Below, piece after piece: positions 1-12,400 of a stretch of DNA of 64,000 nucleotides. The first letter of the stretch is position 1; each line of letters starts with the position of its first letter. A program made the position numbers and the translations under genes. Source of the DNA: Stereum hirsutum FP-91666 SS1 (lineage: Eukaryota > Basidiomycota > Agaricomycetes > Russulales > Stereaceae); the NCBI RefSeq assembly GCF_000264905.1, contig NW_006763132.1:3140550-3204549 (forward strand), written 5' to 3'. The notes under the pieces are model-generated. The model had not been told where the DNA came from, made no database searches, and was given only the letters and a program-made list of their open reading frames with translations.

Positions 1-746
1 GAGTGCGAGATGCGCGAGAGTAGGTGGGTTGAAGGAAGAGTCGAGAACGGAGATACTGAGTGGATAAGGGATCGGTGTGGAAGGGCTGGGAGGGGCTGGG
101 AGGGGCCATAGTGGATGAGAAGCATAGATGATTTCGAGAGGTGACTGGTTGGTGAGAACTCGCTGGAGAGAGTCTTCGAGACTCATACTCATGGTATGTA
201 ACGGCCTCAACGAGGATATGTGGCCCCAGTAAGAGGGTGTTATCGAGAGATTGCTCGAGACCGATGCCAGTACGCCGCCTCGAGAGTGCGCAAAGACAAT
301 ACTCCTGGAGATGAATAGAAAAGCGATGTGAGAATTTTGCGTAGAATATTGTTGGTATTCTCCTACCGCAGAATTAGTAGGTCCAGTAGTACAAAGTTGG
401 TTCTGCGAAGAACGGCGAAGCAGATCCCGATGCTTCGCACGGCATGCACTGAGTGAATGTCTTTGAGCAGGCTTTCCACATCTAGGAGATCAGCGCGAGT
501 ACATACACGATTGATAAGAGAAATACCCGTACGGCCGTTCTGGAAGAGGCACGTCTTGGAGCAATATTAATGGCGGTGGTCGCGTCGAAGTTCAGATACA
601 TGGGCTACGCCACTGCGCCACCGTCATCGTGCGGGCCGGCGGCCCCCAACAAGCGCTGTCAATTTCGCCTGTGAAAGTGTGAGTCTTGTCAACAGAGACC
701 GGGTGACCTCCTTTAGACTATTGTGTATATTGCAGGCCGCCTGACC

Positions 747-753
747 TATAAAG
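747..753 (+). promoter_or_regulatory. TATA-like box of the sugar transporter gene
   Basis: TATAAAG lies about 150 bp upstream of the ATG at 904, the only such motif close to that start. The rest of 1-903 shows no coding frame I can support and is read as 5' flank. Assignment rests on position and motif only. Confidence 0.4.
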
Positions 754-903
754 CATCGTCGTATTTCTCGTTATGGGTTTCGTTCCCTCAGGTCGACGGC
801 AATCATCCTCGGATTATCCCACTGATCCCTACCGAACATCACCCCTCGGAAACGACATCTACGCAAGCTTGAACTTCAAAGCGCGTACAGCTCGAACTCC
901 ATA

Positions 904-2996
904 ATGACCTATCGAGATTTTGTACACCATGTCCTTACCTTTAGGCACGCCTACGTGCTTGCCATGTCTGCTTCTATGGGCTCCATCTTCTACGGCTGGG
1001 ACATTGGCCTCATCGGAGGTGTAATCTCGTTAGCCTCTTTCAAGAGCTACATCGGGACAGACAAGCTCTCGTCCTCAGCTCTCGCTGATCTGAACGGCAA
1101 CATCGTGGCCATTCTCCAGGCTGGTAGCTTGTAAGCTGCATTGTTTGACAGACCTCTACCCGGCAAGATACTCATACGTCTTGCAGCTTCGGCGCTCTAT
1201 TCACAGGATACTTTTCTTCGCGATTCGGCCGGAAACCTGTCCTCCTTGCATCGGGTGTGATATACATCGTGGGCAGCATACTACAGTGCATCGTCGGCCT
1301 AGGAAGCAGTCAACGAGTCGCCCTTCGTGTATTGTACTTCAGTCGATTCGTAGGAGGTATCGGAGGTAAGTGCTCCACATGGTCTTCTCAGAGCGTCTCA
1401 GCTAACCTCGTCGCGACCCACAGTGGGCATGGTATCCGCGCTGGTGCCCAGTTATGTGTCAGAATGTGTACCCAAGTCAATACGTGGGCGTTGCACGGGC
1501 ATGGTCCAACTGGCCAATAACGTGGGGATTATGTTGAGCTGTAGGTCCATTCATGCCGTTGTGGGCGCTGGTGCACTACTGATTCACATGGGCTCCTTCC
1601 AGTCTGGGTCAATTACGGCTCGTCGCTCAACCTGCCATCTGGCCAGATGCAATGGAGAATGCCCTTCATCGTCCAGATCGTGCCAGGCTTTCTATTCATC
1701 TTCTGCATGGTCTGGCAGCCCGAGTCTCCGAGGTGAGTAAAGAAGCTCCCTCGCACACATCATAAGTGTATGACTAACGTAGCGTATTAGATGGCTCGTC
1801 GAGCACGGAAAGTACGACAGGGCCGCAAGGGCTCTGGGTTACGCTTCTGGGAAGTTGCCGACTGATCCTGCAGTCCTTCTCACATTAGAGGAGATCAAGG
1901 ACGACTTCGCAGGGAAGGAGCAAACGCCTCTATTGAGGCAGTTCAAGCTGATGTTCGAAACTCGCCCTATAATCATTCGCTCGGTCATTCCAGCCTTGGT
2001 CATGTTCGGCCAACAGGTCCGTCGTTTCTTGACAACAGTCCGTAATAATTGAAACTAACAACGATACTCTCGATTTCTTAGTGGACGGGAACGGTACGAT
2101 ATACTCATTGTCGAACACATCTGATAGACTTACGCTGACACCGATTTACCCAGAATGCTATCAACTACTTCAGCCCGGAGATCTTCGCAAATCTCGGTCT
2201 ATCCAGCACGACCAGCGGTCTATTCGCCACAGGGATCTACGGCGTAGTCAAAGTCATCGCAGTAGCCCTCGTCCTCGCGCTCGCCGTAGAACGTTTGGGC
2301 CGCAAGAACTGTCTTATCGCAGGAGGCCTCGGTCAAGGACTCATGATGCTTTGGTTGGGCGGATTCACGTCCCTTCATCCGCAATCGGGTATCATCCCTG
2401 CAAGCTACGTTTCTTTGGTCGCTGTCTACCTGTACGCCGTGTTCTATTGCGTCGGCTGGGGGCCAGTCCCTTGGGTCGTGGCGAGTGAGGTGGCACCGAA
2501 TCACGTTCGGACGGCGGCGATGTCTCTCGCTATTGCTGGTATGTTGTCTGCTCGTTATCGTGGATCCTGGTAGATGAACGGACAAATACTAACTTACCTG
2601 ATCATAGTCAACTGGCTCTTCTCGTTCACAATCTCAAAGCTCACGCCCATCATGCTCAACAAAATCACATACGGAACATACCTCCTCTTCGGCTTCTGCT
2701 GCATCACCATGGCCATCTGCGTCTACATCTTCCTCCCCGAAACCGCGGGATACGCGCTCGAAGACATCAAATACCTATTCGAGAGCGACACGGTCGTTCG
2801 AGCGTTGCAGGATGCGCCCGGCGGCAAGTTGTTCTTGGGCGGAAAGCGTGCGATTCCGGTGGAAGAGCTGAGGGAGAGGGAGGGGCCGCATGAGGTCGAT
2901 GAGAGCATTAAGGCGGATGTGGAGAAGGGTGAGGTTGAGATGGTGGAGAAGAGGGCTGGTGGGTCGGAGGATGGAGAGCCTATTACGAGTGTTTGA
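904..2996 (+). CDS. MFS sugar/quinate-type transporter
   Basis: A 12-helix major facilitator sugar-porter protein of about 545 residues, expected in the plasma membrane to import a sugar or quinate-like compound by proton symport (family knowledge). It is built from about eight exons split by short GT-AG introns; introns begin near 1132, 1366, 1543, 1734, 2019, 2093 and 2539. Family signatures are visible in order: SFFGALF in helix 2, RFGRKP in the loop between helices 2 and 3, QPESPRWLVEHGK after helix 6, GWGPVPWVVASEV in helix 10, and FLPETAGYALEDI after helix 12. The ATG at 904 opens directly into helix 1 (SMGSIFYGWDIGLIGG). The tail is cytosolic, acidic and Lys/Glu-rich. All frames join without stops, so the gene looks functional. 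The exact substrate cannot be read from the sequence. Confidence 0.9.
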
Positions 2997-3126
2997 GGAT
3001 GACTTTACGATCTCTCTTTTTCTGGTCTGTAGTGACGAGAGAATTCTACATGGATGGCTCATTTCTTGCAAGCGCACCATCTATGGGTACCATGAGTTTG
3101 AATGAAATTGAAGAAGAATGCGACGA

Positions 3127-4361
3127 CTAGAACATACTATCTTGGACGGCCAAAGCGACTCCGCGTCGAGCCCGTACAGCTACCACAGCGTCTGTCATCG
3201 TCTTCGAGACTGTCGTAGACCTCAGATACATTTCGGTGACATCATTTACCACGTCCAGCTTCTCCCAGTCTCCCAGCTTAACATCCTCCATGCCCTGGTC
3301 AACATTGAAACGAAAATAGACACCTGGGGAATTATGGAAGCGGCGCTCCATATCCTCCGCAACCCTCTCACAGTCTGTGACGATCTTTGTGAGAGCGATA
3401 GCGACATCGATGCGTGGCAGAATACGCTGTATGAAACCAGGTCTAGCGAGTCTAGACGACCTTAGCTTTCCAGTCCCAATACTGATCATGCAAGCGACTT
3501 TTCGCTCTGGGAATATCGAAGATGCCTCATGGAGAACAACGCTGGCGGGGTTGTTATGACCGATTCCGCCGTCAGTATAGCGGCTGCGAACGCCAAATCC
3601 ATTGTCAATCTCGATCGGCTTGAAGAACGTAGGTGCAGCTGATGTGGCGCGAGCGGCTTCCCAGATCTTACAGTTGATGAACCGTCCGTGGCGAGGCTCG
3701 TACGTCCGGAAGAGCGTGGGAGTGGGTGCACCTAAAGCGTTTGGAACCGTGACGCAGACAAAACTAGAACCAATATCAATTGTCAATGCTGGTCCGTCCT
3801 GAAGATGAGAATGTTATTTGGTACGTACGTCCTGCACAATGCACCAGAGGGCGCATCATCCCTCATCCTCGCCTCCGAATCACGCGTAGATGCGGGCTGC
3901 TCTGAGATGACTTTCTTTATCGCAGCCTCTAGCTTACTCGCCTTGAAAGCTCCATCCCCAAGAAACTGTATGTCTGAGAAGACATCCTTTGAAAGCTCCG
4001 CATACTTGTGGAGGGCGTCGTCAACAGACATGCGAAGGCGGCCTAGCATGAGCGCAATGATCCTAGAGGATTTTAGATGAGTGATCTGCTAAGTCGCTGT
4101 GAGGTATTTTGCGTCAGCGTACCCTCCCGTGCTCGTACCACCAATCAGATCAAAGCATTCGCAAGGCAACGGCATCTTCTCTAGATTTTCCGAGAGTTGG
4201 ATTTCGCGCATGATGTTCCATAAGACCTGGAGGGATGACAGGCCACAGATGCCGCCACCATCTATCAACAAATATCAACGATGGCCCAGAGACCAAGAGA
4301 CTGAATAGAGCGTACCCAGTGCAAGTAAACGCAGACCGTCAGTGGGTGCTGGTTCCGACAT
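3127..4361 (-). CDS. Patatin-like phospholipase
   Basis: A patatin-fold acyl hydrolase of roughly 360 residues. Reading right to left, exon 1 starts MSEPAPTDGLRLLALDG and splices over an intron at 4262-4315 to complete the oxyanion motif LDGGGICGLSSLQVL. The nucleophile elbow GGTSTGG (GXSXG) follows, then a second intron of about 65 bp ending at 4063. WEAARATSAAPTFF and the catalytic-dyad Asp in YTDGGIGHNNP come later, so Ser and Asp are both present. Members hydrolyse membrane phospholipid or neutral-lipid acyl esters. Many basidiomycete relatives carry C-terminal NB-ARC or repeat domains; this one stops soon after the patatin domain, with no such extension and no signal peptide. The gene is convergent with the transporter, 130 bp from its stop. 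Confidence 0.85.
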
Positions 4362-5422
4362 ATTGTTCCGTGAGCACCCAAGTCAGATGCGAACGAGAGG
4401 GAGTAAGGAGGGAAGGAGAGCAGGAGCGCCGTCAACCCTTTGCCCGTACTCGGAATGCGTGCGGCGAAAGGCGGTTCCGGCGTGGATCAAGCACCGCCTG
4501 AAGAGCGCCGATGCTGGGAAGAACCAAGTCTTATGCGCTATAAAATTGAAGAATATAGCGCATTCGTGCACTGCTCTATGGGCTATTTTTTGCTGGTAGA
4601 GACGAGACAGTGCTGTATCCGGAGTGACGCATTTGACTGCCACAGCTGTGGCGTAAGAGAAAAACATCGGCGCCACTGGTACAGATTACACGGGCGCCCC
4701 GTGAGCAAGGCCCTTCTATCAAAATACAACAGAACAATATGACATTGTATGATCCCTATTATGAGCGATGAGCAGTGGGTAAAAATCTACTTAGCAGCTC
4801 GGCGGTGGTCACAAATGTAAAAGTAAGACGATCCGCCGGGGACGAACAGGGGGAAGCTCATGAACAGTGTGTCAAGCCAGGCTGAACGAGAAATCAAATC
4901 CAACAAAAAATCAAAGGAAACTGAGCTGAGAGCAATCCAAACGCTGAGCCGTAGTATGAAGCTTGAAGGCGGATGCACAAGGAGTCGACACAAAGACAAA
5001 GCTCGTCTTGGCTCCAAAATCCAACAACATCGCGTTTCGCCGAGCGCCTCAGCCCCGGTTTATGTTGAACTCGCTCGGAAGTGGCGGAGTGGCCCATCCA
5101 AGGCCCATCGAACCATTAATATTGATGGTCACCGCATCCAGGGATCCAAATCTCAACTCCTAGTCGAGCTCTCAGGCTCAAGGCTGCGCGTTCATCATCT
5201 CGACTAACCTGCACACACAGCTAAGTTATCCGCTGGCACCATCCATCCACCCACTCAACCCACTCACCGTTTTGCGCACCCACCGGGACACTCTCCCGTG
5301 CTCAAGCGCTCACTGCGCAAACTCACACACGAACCCATCCGTTCCAAGTCTCTATATATGTACTCGAAAGAAAAGCAAATACCGATACCGATACTACTAG
5401 CAGCACTATTACTGTATGTACC

Positions 5423-5457
5423 CACTCCGACTCCGACTCCGACTCCTACTCGACTCC
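5423..5457. repeat. CTCCGA microsatellite
   Basis: Three near-perfect tandem CTCCGA units followed by degenerate CTCCTACTCGACTCC. It lies in the gene-poor stretch. Confidence 0.7.
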
Positions 5458-5924
5458 AGCTCAGTTCTTCCGTCAAATGTGGAGGGAAAGAAAATTAATA
5501 ACTAGAATTCGAATCGTTGCTCGTTTGGTTTGTCTGCTTCTTGAAATCTGAAATCCTATCCACTCGCTAGCGGATACCTCAAAACTCGACCGCGAAGGGG
5601 AATAAAAACGTGAAATTGACAGGAGAAAGTGAAGAAAAGAAAGAGGGAAGAAGAGGGAAAGGATTAAATATGTAAAAACGAACAACGAAGCGAAAGTGGA
5701 AGTAAGAAAATGCTGGATGGGTATCCTCGTGTCATTGTCATTGTCGATGTCGGACAGGGGAGACAGAGTAGGAAAGAGACGAGAGACGACAAGGGGGATG
5801 GGATGGGATGAATGGCGGGCGATGGTGGTGGGGACGATGATGATGCGAGAGTACGAAACGGAAGCGGGAGAAAAAAAGGAAGGAGGAAGGAGAGGCGTGG
5901 CGTGGCGACGTGATGTGAGGGGGT

Positions 5925-5948
5925 TGGACTGGACTGGACTGGACTGGA
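5925..5948. repeat. GGACT microsatellite
   Basis: About five tandem GGACT pentamers, then a degenerate unit. Non-coding context. Confidence 0.7.
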
Positions 5949-6704
5949 GTCGGACTGGATTGTTACCGTGAGCGCGGGCGGCGATGATTGAAGGTGTTGA
6001 ACGCTGAACGAAGAATGAAAGATGAAATGGATGTTATAGATCATGATGGTTGAGAGTGATGATAAAACGGTGATAGGATAACGAACGTACGGAGACAAGA
6101 GACGGAAAACAGTAGATTGACGGGAGGAAACTGAATTGAAACGAAGGACTCAAACGAAAAAAAAAAAAAAAGGACTATATAATAACTTGACGAACGACAA
6201 ACAATGAACATGAATAGCGAATAAGTTGGATACGACCATTAGCTTTCCGAGGATGACAAGTGACAGCGGGCAGACAGTGAACACCAAAAAATGAACTTCT
6301 TGTAGGGGAAGATGACTGAAAGCTTGCGGGGACGACGAACGTGATCGGTGGGACGGAATATGGCTCCTGATGAGTCCAGATAATAATGGGATGGAAATGA
6401 TGGCGACCGAAATGATAGAAAAACGAAAGACAAAACAACGCCGGCGTTCTGCACTCAACGAAGAACCTCGGGTATGGAACTTGAGCCTTCCAACAGCTAC
6501 GACTCTACCAGTCCATCCAGTCCGTCCGTCCATCCATCAGAACAATCCCACGGCCACAAACGGAAACCTCCATCCTCTTTCAGATCCCAACGGCTCCCAA
6601 CGCATCTCAAACCCCCACGCCAAGACCCATCAACCACCCATCAGACGAATTACCCGATCCGGCATCACCGCTCCGTCTCAAACACACACAACCACTACCG
6701 AACA

Positions 6705-8056
6705 CTACCGAGGACCATATGCCGCCGCTGGCCCAGGACTCCTGGCCCTGTCGACACCACCATACGCCGGCGGCGCCGGGCTCGCCGTCCTGATGCTTCC
6801 ACCTCCTTCACCGAAAGCAAACGGTGCCTGAGGCCCGGGACTCCTCCTACCCGCCATCATCCCCGGACCTGGCGAATTCCTTCCACCATTTGGCATCCCA
6901 CCCATTGCCATCGCTCCTGCTCCCAACTGTGTCATGGGAATCGCCTCCCCTGGTATACCGCCCATCGCAACTACCTGATTAGGATCGTTGAACGTCTGCG
7001 GTACGGGGCCTCGGTAGGGGTCGTAGAACGCGGCTGATGGGTCGTCCATGTAGGGTTGGACGTGTGCGGGTTGGTTCGGGTTGAGGTGGGGGAGCGGTGG
7101 GACGGCGTAAGGGTCGGTGGAGGCGCTGGCGGGGTAGAGTTCGCTGGTGGATGTGGCGCCAATGGAAGGGGCGTAAGCGCCACCACGAGAGTTAGCGCGA
7201 CCGAGGTCGGTCGTCGAGTCGGCGTAGGGGGCGCGTGCGGCGGGTAGTGGGTAGTCGTCGTTGTGAGCGTTCAGTTCCGGCCATTTGATGGCTTCGTCTA
7301 CAGATTCGAGAGGAAGATAGGAGGTTTTGATGAGTGGAAGTGAAAAGAGGTGAAAAAGAACGGGGACGCACTGTCGTCGAGATCAGAGAAACGTTTGTGG
7401 GTGAACTTCCAGACGAAGAACGCAATCACTCCGATGAGCGCGACTCCGCCTGCAACGGAAAGACCGATGATGGTGGACGTGGACGTGCCAGAGCTACCAC
7501 TGCCGCTGTTATCCGAGGCGGCGGTAGAACTGGATGATGCAGACGACGAGGAAGCCGATGGTGTGTACGTGACGATAACTACAGACGTTTCTGTTTGGCC
7601 CTCAGCATTTGTAGTAATGACCTGGGAGGACGAAGTGGTGGCCTGGGGGGGAGCATTTGTTGAGGCCTTGGTAGTCGCCTGCGTAGTCTGGGTATTCGAC
7701 GGCTGGTTGGCAGATGTGGTCGTCTGTGCCGCGGTGGTCTGGGTAGTTTGGGTGTTTGTGTTTGTGTTAGTGTTGGCAGTGTTCGTGGTCTGGGTGTTGG
7801 CGGCGGATGTTGTGGTCTGGGTATTGGCGGTCGTGGTCTGCGTGTTCTGTGCAGAGGTCGTCGTCGTCGCAGCAGCTGTGGTCGAGGTGGCTGTCGTCTT
7901 TGTGTTCGTGTCTGTGCTGCTGGTGTCTGTCTCGGTAACGCCCCCGAGGAGTTGTCTAGGATGTCGTGATGGGGGATCTGCGTCGTGTGCGAGCACGGTG
8001 AGGGCAGCGAAGGCGAGGATGGCTAGGACGGCCCGCGAGGGGACGAAGGCTCTCAT
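6705..8056 (-). CDS. Ser/Thr-rich single-pass membrane protein (Mid2/WSC-sensor-like)
   Basis: A two-exon gene of about 425 residues. The N-terminus (MRAFVPSRAVLAILAFAALTVLA) is a clear signal peptide. A roughly 150-residue Thr/Ser/Asn-rich stretch with repeated NTQTT blocks follows, likely O-mannosylated and extracellular. One transmembrane helix (IIGLSVAGGVALIGVIAFFVW) is followed by a basic stop-transfer segment (KFTHKR). The donor after FSDLDDS near 7370 joins across about 75 bp to DEAIKWPEL, and the cytosolic tail is Pro/Gly/Ala-rich with several Tyr residues. This architecture is that of fungal cell-wall stress sensors and of many basidiomycete Mid2-domain proteins. No WSC cysteine domain is present, so sensor function is inferred from architecture alone. 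Confidence 0.8.
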
Positions 8057-9402
8057 TGTCGGGTAAAGTAAGGAGGGGTCGGGTTGAAGAGGGGTATTAG
8101 AGCGCTAGGGAGGTATACTTTCTGAACTGTTCGTCGTCGTCGCTGCGGCTGATGGCGGTGGTCGCACCTTGCTGGTGCGAAGAGGGAGGAGGAAGAGAGA
8201 GGCTGTGGCCGAACAGCAATTCCGCATCGCTTCACCCAACGCGCCGCCACTTCGGTCTTCTCGTGTTTCCCCGGCAACGTCCCTCGGCTCTTTTCTACCT
8301 TTCTTTCTCTCTCTTTATCTTCACCCGTTCCACACTCCTCACGCTGTTGAACCTGGAGGACTTGTGTTCTCACCAACCCGCAGCAAACTTTGCACGGTCA
8401 CTTGACCCCTCCTGTGAACTCGGAATGGCGCTAGCGGTCAGCGTTTCGGAGGTCGGATCATCCTGTATCGCATTGGGCCACACAAGACGGCTTCCGCTTT
8501 CTGACAACGATTCGTTTGCCGCTGTCATACGCGTATAGACGCTGAATATTATATCACCGTTCAATTCTCGGTGTCCGAATCACGACTAATTCGTACGAAT
8601 TATCCGCAAAAATCGGTCAGGCCCCACTTTGAAAGGAATAAGTCTACCAGTTTTATCGAAAAGTTTACAGCGTACATCTCTCCTCGAGTATCGTGACGTC
8701 GTATTCAGCTACAACGTGCCTTGCTAATTTAGCTGGCCGAAGAGACCGGTTAGTACTAGGAACCTAGCAACCTCTCATGCTAGCTATACGAATGCTTCGG
8801 TTAAAGCAGTTCAGAACGATATCCGTGAGGCAGAGGGACGTTCAGTGGAACGCCCTGAGTACCGGCGTTCCCGGTAATAGGGCCATGCAAATCGTCAACG
8901 GAAGTTTTCGAGGGTGTATGATACCCCACGCTGTCGACGTCAAGATCTTCAGCGGGGCCTGAGCATGAAATACATATTCTATTTATACGGGACCTGAAGA
9001 GTAACTTGTGTCTATGTACGTTGAGAGCAAAAAGAAGGACTACAGCAAGTATATATGAACTTGAAATGAAACGGATGGGAGCAAAGCAAACGGAGGATGG
9101 GACTTGAACTTGAATGAATAATGTACGTTGAACATGAGCGAGGGTGTATGGGTAAAGATCGGCAAGGATACGAGTCCGACTACGAGAATTTGAGATCTGA
9201 GAACAATAGAAAGCAAAAAAGGAGGAGGAGAAAAAGTGGGAAATCGTCCGAGTCGCACATCCAACCGTGCATGCATCTGATCCAAACAATAAAATAAACA
9301 GAGTCCATTATCACATATACCACCACCACCACCACCACCACCACCACCACCACCACCAATCAACCGGACTTCTCGCTTCGCTCACGTCTTGCGGCGGGGT
9401 CC
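8057..9402. other. Intergenic interval
   Basis: No coding exon chain recognised. The left part is the 5' flank of the membrane-protein gene, with a T/C-rich tract near 8300. The right part is the 3' flank of the Vtc4 gene and holds a CAC microsatellite. Confidence 0.5.
9319..9358. repeat. (CAC)n microsatellite
   Basis: About 13 uninterrupted CAC trinucleotides, about 45 bp beyond the Vtc4 stop codon. Translated on the plus strand it gives a poly-His run inside a spurious frame. Confidence 0.9.
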
Positions 9403-12400
9403 CTAATCCTCCCCATCCACCACCTCCCCCAACCTCAACACCAAATTCGTCACCAACGCCGCCAACAAAACGACACACAGCGCCGTCGGCCCATACTTAT
9501 CATAATACAGCCCATCCGTATGTCTCTTCCTCAGCTTCATCGCCCTGTACAAGAATATGCCGGCGGAGTAGAGGATGGCGAAGAGTGCGGCGATGGTGAA
9601 GAGCGTGGCGGAGATGAGGCCGTGGTAGTCCTCCGGGGGAATGAAATTGAGAAGGGTCGTGGCGATGGTGCCGATGTAGACTGCGAAGTTGAGCCATTTC
9701 TGTGGTGGGAGGGAGGGGTGGAATGAGTTAGTTATGAGGGTGTAAGGAAGGAGGGTGTAGGGAAAGAGGGTAGATGCGGAGGAGGGAGAGCTTACCAAGA
9801 ACGTCCTCTCCGTCGCGAAATACACCTTCGGCTCTATCCTGATCGGAATCGCCACCCTCTTCCCCTTCGGCGCCACAACATCATTAACCAAAATCCTATC
9901 ATCTCCAGCCGCTCTCGACCTCCCAGCCGCCTCCAAATCCGCACCATCATCACCCTCACCTTCGCCATCATGTTGTTGCTCTCCATCACGAGTATGGCTC
10001 CTACTCCTACTCCGGTTCTGCTCCCGCTCCCTCTCCTCGAGCGCCGTCTTCACCTTATCATACACCTCCGTCGACGGCGCCAAGGGGTTGATATCCAGCT
10101 TGATCGCAGGCCTCTCCACCGTCCCGTTCCCATTCCCATTCTGATTCGATCCCGTCCTCGAAGCCCTCCTGTTCTTCCCCGCCAAAAACGGCGTCCTCTC
10201 ATCTCCCTCTTCCTCCCCATCCCCATCCTCGCCCTCATCCTCCGAATGAATCGCACTCGGGCCCTCTCCCGCCCCATTAGCATCACTGGCCACACCATCA
10301 CGACCATTACCAGGAGAAGAAGAAGCAGCAGCAGCAGCGGCGCTCATCCTCTCCTTCAACATCCTCTCCCTAAACGCAATCGCCCCCGCCGCCTCCTCCA
10401 CACTCAACCCCATCCTCTTCCCCTCATCCCTCGCCGGCGCCATATCCATATCCTCGTCCTCCTCGCCCTCCGACACCGGCTCGGCGTACCGCCTGCTCTG
10501 GATCCGCGCACGCTCGTCATCGGGCGTTTCGGGCGTCGCGGAGCCGGAGGAGATGTGTCGTTCGGACGCGGTTTTGGAGTGTGAGGCGGAGTTGGAGGTG
10601 GAGGGGCCGGAGGGACGTTCGACGGTGAGGAAGCCGGTGTTGGGTTTTAGGATGTCGACGTCCACTGGAGGGGAGTAAGAGTGTTTTACGTTGGGTTGAT
10701 GTGATCAGTTTTATGTTTAGGTTTAGCACAGTGAGGAGATGGAACGCGTACTTTGTGGGAGCCAGAACGGGACGAGGTCGACGCGGTGAGGCATCAAAGT
10801 GGCACATCCATGAATGAATTTACTGTCCAAGATTATATGCCCGTTAGCCCGACGAAAGGTAACCAAATGTCGAGGGAGAGGATGGCGGGTGAATATGGCA
10901 AAATCCTGCAGAAGGACAGAGAGGAGAGTTGGGGGTAGTGACAAAGAATAAAAAAACGTACCTGAACTTCGGAACGGCCTCGACAAGATGCGAGTTGACG
11001 AGCTCAGTCACCCACTCTGGCGGTTCCTGTCCGAATTGCGTCTGCAGCTTCACCTCCAACACACCGTACCTACAATTCGCAGAAAACACACCGTTAGTCT
11101 GTAAATCACTACTTACATAGCAGAAGCCAAGGACGCAGGATGATGAAGTGGGCAGGGACGAAGAAACGCACTTGAACAGTTCCTTATCCTCCTGCGGCAA
11201 CTGATCGAACGGCCAATCGATCCCAATATCCATTCTCCTCCAATTATCACCCGCCCTCTCCGCGCCATCCCAATTATCCTCACGGACCATCGTCAGCTCG
11301 GTATCGAGCGAGATCCGCACTCGGGCGTCGCCCGGAAGCTGGAACGCGGTTCGGTTGTAGAATGTGCGCATCACTGTTCACAAATCAAACCCAAGAGGCA
11401 CGTCAATATTGACGAGCATGCGTAGCATCAGGGCCTAGTAAGGCCCGAGAACAAAGCTGAGAGCTGAGGGGAAAAGGGGAAGGGACATGAACATACCGGG
11501 GACCAAGCCTTTCGTCAATATACTATACTGCACCTCATTCGCGAGCTGCAACATCTCATCCACCTGCTGCTGCGTCTTTTTACCCTTCTCTACCAATGCC
11601 TGGAACTCGGCATCCATGGTATATTCGCCGCGAAGGAAAGCGTTCACGTTGTGCTCTTTGATCGGGAAACGGGCTTTGACGGACTTTTCACCCGTCCAGT
11701 CTTCGCGATGTGTTTTGCGCTCGACGAAGATCTATGGGAGTGGATGATGAGCGGATGTTGGTGGTTGAGTGTTGCGTGAGGAGAAAGGGAGTAGTGAGTG
11801 AGTAACGTACCGTGGTGACGTCCATATCACCGTACCACCTCAAACGAACCGCTTCTGCGCCTTCTGTCTTCTCGAGACGGCCAAGGTAAAGTTCGAGGTC
11901 TTCATTGTCGAAGTAGATCGAGGTGATAGCTATCAACAAGAACAATAAATTCAGTTAATTCGATGGAAATATTTCCCGTCGCAGAGGTAGCCAAGGAACT
12001 GACCTGCATCCTTATCTTCAAACTCCTTATCCGGATTGAACACTATATCAGCAGGGACAGACGTCAATTCTATCCCTCTCGCTCCAAAGCAAAATCACAT
12101 GCACGTACCCAACACCGGCAGATGTCTCAAGATCGCCAGCTTCAGCGGCACCAAGTTATCCTGATGCACCCAGTACTTCGTCGTCTGCCTCACAAACGCG
12201 CTCTGGCTCCCGCCCGCACTGCTGTCTCCGAGAACGGGACGACCACGGGTGCGGACGATGTTGTATAAGTCGGAGAGCTTGACGATGAGGGCGTCCCAGT
12301 TGTATTTGTAGAAGGGACGTTTTTCGAGGTATTGGTTAATGAAGCGTTCTTTGAGGGGTGTTGGGGTTTGTTTCTAGAGCGGGAGTGTGATATGAGGATT

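Larger units (their letters stand above)
4362..6704. other. Gene-poor interval with simple repeats
   Basis: No reading frame here shows a recognisable domain or exon chain. Open frames on the minus strand near 5.7-6.5 kb are Ser/Pro low-complexity translations. The stretch holds CTCCGA and GGACT microsatellites and an A-run at about 6158-6171. It probably contains the patatin promoter at its left end and the 3' UTR of the membrane-protein gene at its right end. Confidence 0.5.

Noticed and set aside
5664..6098. Minus-strand frame of 144 codons
   Set aside because: Ser/Pro low complexity with no splice chain, domain or codon structure.
7350..8066. Long plus-strand frame of 238 codons
   Set aside because: It is the antisense of the Thr-rich membrane protein; its Val/Ala runs mirror the Thr/Ser codons of the minus strand.
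9267..9599. Frame with a poly-His run
   Set aside because: The His run is a CAC microsatellite in the 3' flank of the Vtc4 gene.
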